Assembly (NCBI GenBank): GCA_947650285.1
Contig: CANTFL010000389.1
Coordinates: forward strand, 248,001 to 312,000
From: Hyaloperonospora brassicae
Taxonomy: Eukaryota; Oomycota; Peronosporomycetes; Peronosporales; Peronosporaceae
Direction of reading: 5' to 3'
Length of the DNA: 64,000 bases
Part shown: piece after piece, positions 56,206 to 64,000 of the stretch
Position numbering within the stretch: the stretch's first letter is position 1
How the letters are laid out: each line of letters starts with the position of its first letter
Notes under the pieces: generated by a model
Database searches by the model: none
Told to the model about the DNA's origin: nothing
What the model saw: the letters and a program-made list of their open reading frames with translations, nothing else
Position numbers and translations under genes: made by a program

Positions 56206-57348
56206 AGGAGGATGAATACGGTATTTTTAGTCAATCTAACTAGGAACAACAAACACATAAAGATAATGGCAAGTGTCCAGAACATCGGTAGCCTATAATT
56301 GGTCTTGGTGATCTAATATAGTTGACTTCGACTCCAGTTGAGACCGTTTCACATCAAGTGACTTGGCACCAATCGAAAGTGTATCATTGGTGGAACGTTG
56401 AAGAGAATTATATGTCCATTTCGACGTTAACCTACAGCTTTCGCACGACCTTGGTTGATTTAAAATGAGTAGGGCTGTAGGTGCGTCGTCTCATTTGCTC
56501 GCATTCGTTGCAAGAAGTTGGATTAATGATCGAATGTATCGCGGATTTTAGTTGAAACAAAAGGGTGCACATGCTAAGTTTTGAAATGTCTGGTAGATTC
56601 TTCATCAATCATTGTACGTATATACCATGTATCGAAAAGCAATTATGATACACTTCTTACCGATCACGATAGGGCGACGTGGCTGTCGTTTCCATAATGA
56701 CTACTATATGTGTGATAGTAAGATAGCACATCTTTACTTTTGCGCTTTCACAACGCCTCAGTTATAAATTGAGCTCTCATACAGAAACTAGACACCCGCT
56801 GTTTATACGAAAACTTCAAGTGTATCGTCGTCAACACCGCATACGAAAACGGCGAGGTTTATGGGGTACCAACCTCGCACCTTTCTGACAACGTCAAATG
56901 ACTCTATAAGAGAGTTACGCGTGCCGATTTTAAACGTATCGATCATGAATACGATTTAGTTTCGGTATCACACATCCGGTTCCAGCAACACATTACCTGG
57001 CGTCTTTGCCGATGACAGCAATCTTTTACCTCAAAGTGTGTATGAGTTTCCCACTACACATGTGCGCGGTCATCGTCGCCTGGACACACTCATCCTTATA
57101 TCAGCAACAAATAGTATAGACACACAACCATCAGCTCATGCACATCTGCTTGTGATCTTGTGACGTTTTTCTGCGTTTCAAAGCCAGCCACATGCTTGTT
57201 GTATCAAAGCAGCATCGAATGATTTATTTAGCAGGATCGGAGCACTTTACAACGGATTACGTGTTCGACAGTTGCGAAGATCTGCTAATGGTAGTATTCG
57301 CACTTGCGCTTGTACACTCATCGAACCAGTAGAAGTATATATATAAAA
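56206..57348. other. AT-rich sequence, nothing recognised
   Basis: No frame of useful length and no known repeat seen. Confidence 0.4.
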
Positions 57349-58168
57349 TAGGGAAACGTTAACCACCACACAGATTTTGTTAACCATCCCCCACCCCTAT
57401 TTAATTTTCTCGATTTACGCCTTCTGATTGGAAGGATCGCGAATATTACCGGTCTCAGAAATAATTTACAATCTCATTTAAAATTGATAAAATGCTAAAA
57501 TTGAACTATCTATGCATGTCTTTAGGTCGGCGACGTGGGGTAATTTATTATTCAGCTACTTCATTTGACCGAGCCAGTACTCGGTCATATAAAAATTTAT
57601 ACGAGCGATTCTGGAACATGTTGAGCTTGTAGCGAGTATCTTGCATGGGAACATTGACGAAGGCATTCAACAACACTATATTTGAAAGGGGCTTCAAGCC
57701 AGCCGGAGAAGTCTATGAAGAGGTACACTAATCGTCGTAATCCCTGTACAATTGACTAACCAGACTAACGTATGATCTGATGATATTATTGGCTCCACGT
57801 GGCGTCTGACCAGAGCCATACTGATCTTTCATCGTTATCGTTTCTCCGAATAGGCAGTCTGCATCCGCTGCGCACCACAATTACGGGCTTGCTCCAGCGT
57901 ATCGTATGTAGCTATTGAAGGTGGTACCAGAGCCATATGAGAATGACTAACTATGGTGATAAAGCGCTAATATAAATTCTTTAACAGTTGACAAAGTAGG
58001 GTGTGGGCTGAAGAAAAAAGGATGCGATTATAGTGTTGGGATTGGCTTCCAGTAATTAGCAATATGGCGTTCAACTATGACCAATAAAAACATGAAAGTA
58101 TATAAATTACGGCAATATATAGGGGTGGGGCTGGTAAACAAAAACCTGGGGGGGTTAATGTTTCCCTA
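57349..58168. mobile_element. MITE-like element with ~70-bp terminal inverted repeats
   Basis: The left end reads TAGGGAAACGTTAACC and continues to CCCCCACCCCTAT. The right end is its imperfect reverse complement (GGGGTGGGGCTGG ... GGGTTAATGTTTCCCTA). The flanking TA on both sides fits a TA target duplication as for Tc1/mariner-type transposons. There is no transposase frame in the 820 bp. Superfamily is inferred only from the TA. Confidence 0.6.
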
Positions 58169-61100
58169 AAAACATGGTCTATGTATGGTTGAGCAGACGG
58201 CTGTGGTCATGCTAAATGACATATTTATTTGTTTTCAATGAGACCACTTTATATGACCGAGTCCGATAGGACCCAAGGAGTACCAAATGGCTCGGCGAAT
58301 TGTGCCTCTTTTAATCCTATCATGACACATGTAGAAATAGCTGGGTATTAAATATGATGGCCAGACGGAGTGCTCCGATAGAACCACCGAAGAAATTCAT
58401 TTAGGTCGACTCAGACAATAGCTGATTCTTGTGACTTTTTGCCAATACGGAATGGCCATCAACATAATTAAGCTAGCTTCTCTCATGCATCCATTGTTAC
58501 GCATATATACATCCGCATTATTAACACATCGTAGGTGTGTAACAATTGTCGGCCTTGATTTTTATTATATGTTCTGCTATATCTTAACACGCACCGATAC
58601 CGAAGTCAAAGCTTAACACGCCGGCGTTACTTCTCACATATGCAGCTATTAAAGATACTAACGTGGGCGAGGTTATCATAAACAAGAAAGATCATTTTTT
58701 GCTAAATAAAACCACGCATATTTTGTACGCACTTATGGGGTAGTCGCTATTACAATAGCGCTGAAAAATTATGAGGTTTGTACTGCTAACAGGCAGGCCT
58801 ACTTGAAACGCCTGTTCATTCGCTACTAGGTAGGGCTGTTAAAGAATGACTTCGAAAGGAGACTGCATTTCATGGCAAAAAAACAGTTCAGATTGACGTA
58901 GTATCGAACACTAGAATAATTTACTTCTCGACCGCAACTGAAATACATTTGGTGATACAGTTACATGATATATGTTCGTGAACCCCGTGGCGTACCAGTT
59001 TTATAATCAGTGATGTCCAAAATGCGATTCATGGGAGTTGATGCGTGCCCCCCACATTATTAAATACGTATCAGGTTTTACTCTGGTAGGTAATAGAACC
59101 TAACAAATTTATAAAAAGACAGGGTTTTGACGCCTTAAAACAGTGATATAAACGCTGATTAGATTTGATAGCCATGAGGAAGAAATGCCTATTTGAGAAG
59201 AAATTTAAGCACTTTGTTCTGTCGATTCTTTGAATCCTTTCTACATGATCTTATGACTCTAAGTCGAAATCGTCAGACCGATCACTACGTTGTCTCTTAA
59301 ATTCGAGTATCAGACGAAGTTGGCGCTACGGGTCGTCTTCATTTGAGCTAGTAGACGCTAAAAAATATTCTAATCATCCGAACAAAAGCGGATTAAAAAA
59401 TTCAAATTTACCTTTATCAAGGGCTATCTAACCTCTAATACGTTAAAAATTGGACGGATACACATTTTTTTCTGTTTTACAATTAGAAGAAGGATCAAAC
59501 TAAACGATTGACGAGGGCGAATACAAAAGAGATGATGATTTACTATTTGCAGTGACACAACACGCATTTCGCTGACCGTAATTAGTTACCCTCTATATGA
59601 TTTTATGGAGTATATTTGTACGCTTACCACGAAGTTTATATCAAATAAGAAAAATGTTGTAGAAAAATAACAGACCACATATTTTCGGATTTATAAAAGC
59701 GGGGAGGTGCTGATATCTTGGCGTCGTTAAAATCGGTGTGAATTAAATCGAGATCCTGAAAATGTTACATTAATTTAACATTTCTTATCCTTATATATAC
59801 ATTATTTCTTGTTGTTGTAGAGCACACTAATATGGAACGAAAAGCCGATGTCGGCAACATACGCTATGGATATCATACCTAAATGTGGGAGATTTGCACG
59901 AAAAAAGCATCACTCTATCTAAAATGCAATTTTTGCGATCTAGTGCCCGCGATCCAGGGAAATTATAGAGGTCATGGTCTGAATATATCATGTAGTATGT
60001 ACGAGAGACATCCGCAGCTGCTTTCTAGTTTGGGGGTTTCGACAAGTGTAGTCTTTTTGAATTGTGTGTTTTGATCTTGTAGCTTAATATACGATAGAAA
60101 ATACGCAACGACCTTTGCCGGTCGTAATGGCTTTACCTTATCAATCAAATCGATGGTGTCGATCCACGTCCACCTAAAAGGCCTGATAATTGTTCAGTCA
60201 GGTGCAAGAATAACTTTGAAAAATGGTTGCAACTGCAGTCAAAATATCTTTTAGCGGGTAAGAGAAATTTTGCGAAAGACCTCAAGTTAGCAAATGGTAA
60301 ATGGAGAAATGGACAAATAATCTACCTAATTTTACAACACGACAGCAAACCGAATAGGGCTATTCCATAGTACCGAAAGAATAACCGCGAAATGAGAATT
60401 CGGTCGACGACCAATTTATTTTTGAACAATGAAAAGCGTAGCCATTCTTTTCATTATGATACATTAACCAACCCGACCTACCCAAAATTATATATGGTGG
60501 GCAAAGAACCCTTTATTTATTGTAGCGGAATGGTTTAAGTTATTTGGTCGCAAGGGAACCAGTGGAACATCGCGGTTACATCAGAAAATTGGTGAATGAG
60601 ATTGCACTAATATTAGAGTGTGCCTTAAGTAATGTTCATGATTTATACAATAATAGGATGTGCATTATTGATCCTCTTTGTACGGCCTATATGAAAAATT
60701 AAGATGAAAAGTATGTTAACTATGGTTTGTCGGGCGGACATCAAAGAATAGCAGGTCGTATCTTATCACAACCACCATCGCAAAGTTCTAATTTCAAAGT
60801 CATTTATGTGTTGTAATATCTGTCTGCTAGCCGCCTGTTCTTCCTTGTCATTACTTGAACATGTAAATCATTTTTATGTCCATAAGACAAATTGGGCCAC
60901 ATTGATTGACAAAAAAATTTTCAACCACTGATAAAGTATTTTATACGAAGCATGCAACATCCAATGTCACTTACTGATTTGCTTTAAAGTTATTTACTTA
61001 GTCAAGCAAATTATTCGAGAGGTTTGCGTGCAGTAGAGCACTTTGGACATGCGTATTTGATGTTTTGGTATGCCTAATTTTTATATTGACGGAGCCTATT

Positions 61101-62933
61101 GCCATGATTCTATGCAAACGAGATATCAATAATCCAAATTGTTTCGTCTAAACGACCAAACCAATCAAAGATTGTCTTTTTGTTTTCCAAAAAATCTATC
61201 GAAAGTGTGTACCATCCTAATCCTGTACTTTTTTTGGTGGCCAAATTTATAAAAATATACCTGTTGTACGCCTTTCTAACGCTCTCGTCGCACTGAACAC
61301 ATATGTACGTCTTTGGTAATTTTACAATACCAAATTGTGTTGGAATCGGTGAACAATCACCAATATTTCGCGTCCTAAAAATAACTACGGCACTTGTATT
61401 TTCACGGGCTATTGCTGCGTCCGCATTAATGATCAGATGTCACTATGAGTTTTAGAGTGAGCAAAGTTTATTTAAACGAGTATATCTGTGGCCGGCCATC
61501 ACATCTGTACCCTAGTTTCCATTGCTAACTGAACTACATCAAATATGTTCTTGCGATAATTTAAATGCGATGCGTGATTAAAAATTGCTTCTGCTCCGTT
61601 CAAAGGCCTCGAACTGATTGTATAAAATCAAAAAATATTCCTCTGTCACTACAATCTACCGCCATACTTGGAAGTGATTTTGGTACATGGACGTTTATCG
61701 TTAGGTCCTCAATAAAAGACAACCCCATATGTCATAATATGAACGTATCAATCGCAGCGTAATATGAAGATGTAAATTTTATTGGATGTTAAGGTTTAGC
61801 TCCGAACAATTAATATGGTTGCAATGAATTGGGAAAAAGGTGCTGGTTTCATTGTATTATATAATTATCGCGTCGTATTAAAGGTCATACAAGAGCTGGA
61901 CGGGCAAAACAACGCCGTCTGGGGTGACGGGCTAATTTCGTACATTTACGACTGCAAATATGATTTTTTATGATAATTCGTTTATCAGTTTAGAGAAATG
62001 CATGCGAAAGGTTACAAAACAAATAAGTAAAATTGAACACAAGTCTGCGACGAATTTTGGCCGTCCAAAAGAGGCGCGCTGCCATCCACAATAAATAAAA
62101 TTTGTCGGACTTAACGGTCGTAAAAAATTGGGTAACTTTATAGAATAAAACCTTAATATTTCAGAAACAAAGCCACGTGAATATTTCCGGAATTAATGAT
62201 CATTAAGTAGTGTTTATGTAAGTATGGGACTAGTGAGTAGCTGAGTGACATAGATTGGAACAATTTACATGCTATTGATGAGGTCATAAAATGAACCCAT
62301 GTTTTTTTCGTAATATCTATTTAACAGGTTGTAGAGTGGATAACAACATGAGCAACTGTGGTAGAGAAACGAACAGCTTTTCTGTTTTACCTAATTTTAA
62401 CTCGCTTCCAGACGATCGACTATAGGAAGGAGTACTACGTTAATGTTTGCTTTGCTTCCTTCTCACCTCATTTACCGGAGGGTAGGGCACTGCACGCTTT
62501 GGAAGGACTTGTGTCGAGATACAACTTAACTGCGTATAAGATAGAGTTGTATGTCCCCGTCTGAAAATCCTTACGCAGTCGCGAGTATACTTGTAGGTAG
62601 CTCGGTGTGAGTCAGCCCGATCTCGATGAGATCGCAATATATAAAGGTACCTAATTGATCAGCTGACCTTCTGACCATTTGAGTCATCTTGATTTTTTCA
62701 CTTTAAGATTTACTATGTCGCTTTACCAATCCCAGCTATCACATTTGTCTCTAAAGATCTTGGTCATTTGCCAAATATCCATCAATATCTATACATTAAA
62801 CTATGTGTCTTTAGATCGTCGAACGGCCAAAATCGGCCCGCAAAAAAAATCGACGCGCATAGTAAGTAGCAATAGAAATTTATTCATGTATCTCTGATCA
62901 ATAATAAACTAATACTTTTTCTACCCTCATCAT
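58169..62933. other. AT-rich gene-poor stretch
   Basis: 4.8 kb with only short, isolated frames (61-72 codons) and no motif, RNA gene or repeat recognised. Confidence 0.45.
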
Positions 62934-63128
62934 TTATTCTGCTGCAGCTTGTCGTCTATCCCTGATTACCTTCCGCTTGCAAGACGTGGCCCGCTCAATG
63001 TACTCGCTTACCGCAAATCGAATATCGCGTGGTGTGGAGCGCTCTAATCCTATGTACTGCGATCGAGGATCGCGGATGCGACCTTGTCTTTGATTCGACT
63101 GCCGATCGATAATCGGGTGCTCATCCAT
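62934..63128 (-). CDS. Small Arg-rich ORF of unknown function
   Basis: A 64-codon frame starting MDEHPIIDRQSNQRQGRI and ending KRKVIRDRRQAAAE. Composition is protein-like and it lies in a local GC-rich patch inside AT-rich sequence. No family recognised. It may be a fragment of a larger decayed gene or chance. Confidence 0.2.
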   Translation of the reverse strand: MDEHPIIDRQSNQRQGRIRDPRSQYIGLERSTPRDIRFAVSEYIERATSCKRKVIRDRRQAAAE

Positions 63129-63365
63129 TATAGCGGATCGTGAAATCGCTCGTGTCCTTATTTACTGAATGCGAACTGCGGATCGAGCGATTTGGTGCAA
63201 ATCAACCTTTTGTACCGCGACCCCTCCCTTGGTAGCGGTCGCAGATTGCGGATCGCGCTTTATCCCCAATTTGGCAACGTTGAGAGCAGATCGCGTGTTA
63301 TGGCACATCCCAATGAGATGTTACGCGAACTTCTTTTTGATCGATACCGCGGTCGCGGATCTTAA
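62950..63365. repeat. Scattered GCGGATCG-type motifs
   Basis: GATCG-containing words (GCGGATCG, GATCGCGGATG, GCGGTCGCGGATC, GGATCGCGCTT) recur about ten times on both strands within 400 bp and are rare in the surrounding sequence. The spacing is irregular. Confidence 0.45.
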
Positions 63366-63411
63366 AGTATTCTCGTTGGCCATCGCCGTCACTTCTATAT
63401 ATCAAATATAA

Positions 63412-64000
63412 ATTCAGCTTTAGCTATCATCCCTTGCTGGTATAATAGATGCAATTAGACTCTTGCGACTGTCTCCATCAATCACTTGCGAGCTCGGACT
63501 AGCTCAATCTCTGCTTCTATTGCAAAATTGCTCGATCAGCCTACCACACTGACCTGAAATTTATTACTGATTGTGTATAACGTTTGCTCTAAAAATTGTA
63601 TTGTATAATTACCAGACTTCACTACTGATGACAGTCGATTATCAAACTCTTCAAATTGTAACCATTCGGTACCTATTAAATAACAGGTAGCACTCGGCGG
63701 ACTGATTGTCGCCAGAATGTATTTAAGTGCGACACGCGTACAAGATTGGCGATCAATCTGTCTTTGATTTCGTCTATCTTAAAATATTACTCCCCGTGAA
63801 TTTTGCATCAATACAAAGGTTTACTACAATAAAATGTATCATTCTATGCACCTTCCCAAGCAATGTAAGTAATAAAACGTACGTACATATACTACGAAAA
63901 TAGTAAAGAACTATAGATCTCTGACACTTAAAATTTAAACTACGTCACTAAAATTAGGCCTCGTATAGTCAAATAATATATCACATCGTGGCCATTTTAA
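63412..64000. other. AT-rich end of window
   Basis: Nothing recognised. Confidence 0.4.

Overview
The window looks like a repeat-rich stretch of a eukaryotic genome, most probably an oomycete of the Phytophthora / downy mildew group. This rests on the style of its chromodomain Ty3/gypsy elements and LINEs, and on an intron-less M13 metallopeptidase gene. No marker gene settles the species. Only one complete host gene is recognised, the M13 (neprilysin-type) peptidase on the minus strand at 39805-42201. The window opens inside the 3' end of a second, plus-strand copy of that gene (2-868).

Layout. 2-868: 3' end of an M13 gene, followed by flanking sequence that recurs elsewhere in the window. 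2163-4883: a fold-back element with ~840-bp inverted arms. About 7.6-12.1 kb: a decayed LINE on the plus strand. 12878-20555: Ty3/gypsy element 1 (minus strand). 20.6-23.2 kb: nothing recognisable. 23239-30599 (element A, plus) and 32040-39398 (element B, minus): two nearly identical, dead copies of a second chromodomain gypsy family, arranged as a giant inverted repeat around a 1.4-kb spacer. 39805-42201: the M13 gene. 42.8-46.8 kb plus 54.55-56.2 kb: a second decayed LINE (minus strand), split by gypsy element 2 (46847-54545, plus) with a perfect 5-bp target duplication. 56.2-64 kb: AT-rich sequence with one MITE-like element and no convincing gene.

Two features go beyond ordinary repeat annotation. 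First, gypsy family 1 (elements 1 and 2) is packed with short, often perfect inverted repeats (arms 8-12 bp, loops usually 1-13 nt) about every 50-70 bases. They run through the LTR, gag, pol and the 3' non-pol region, far denser than chance. Second, both gypsy families carry open frames antisense to pol between the chromodomain and the 3' LTR. In family 1 these run into the interior from just inside the 3' LTR and are kept in both copies. The A/B pair also shows exchanged outer flanks, best explained by recombination between the inverted copies that flipped the spacer.

Most of the window is transposon layered on transposon. No retroelement here looks intact: every pol has stops, frameshifts or lost catalytic residues. 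All alignments and counts were made by eye.
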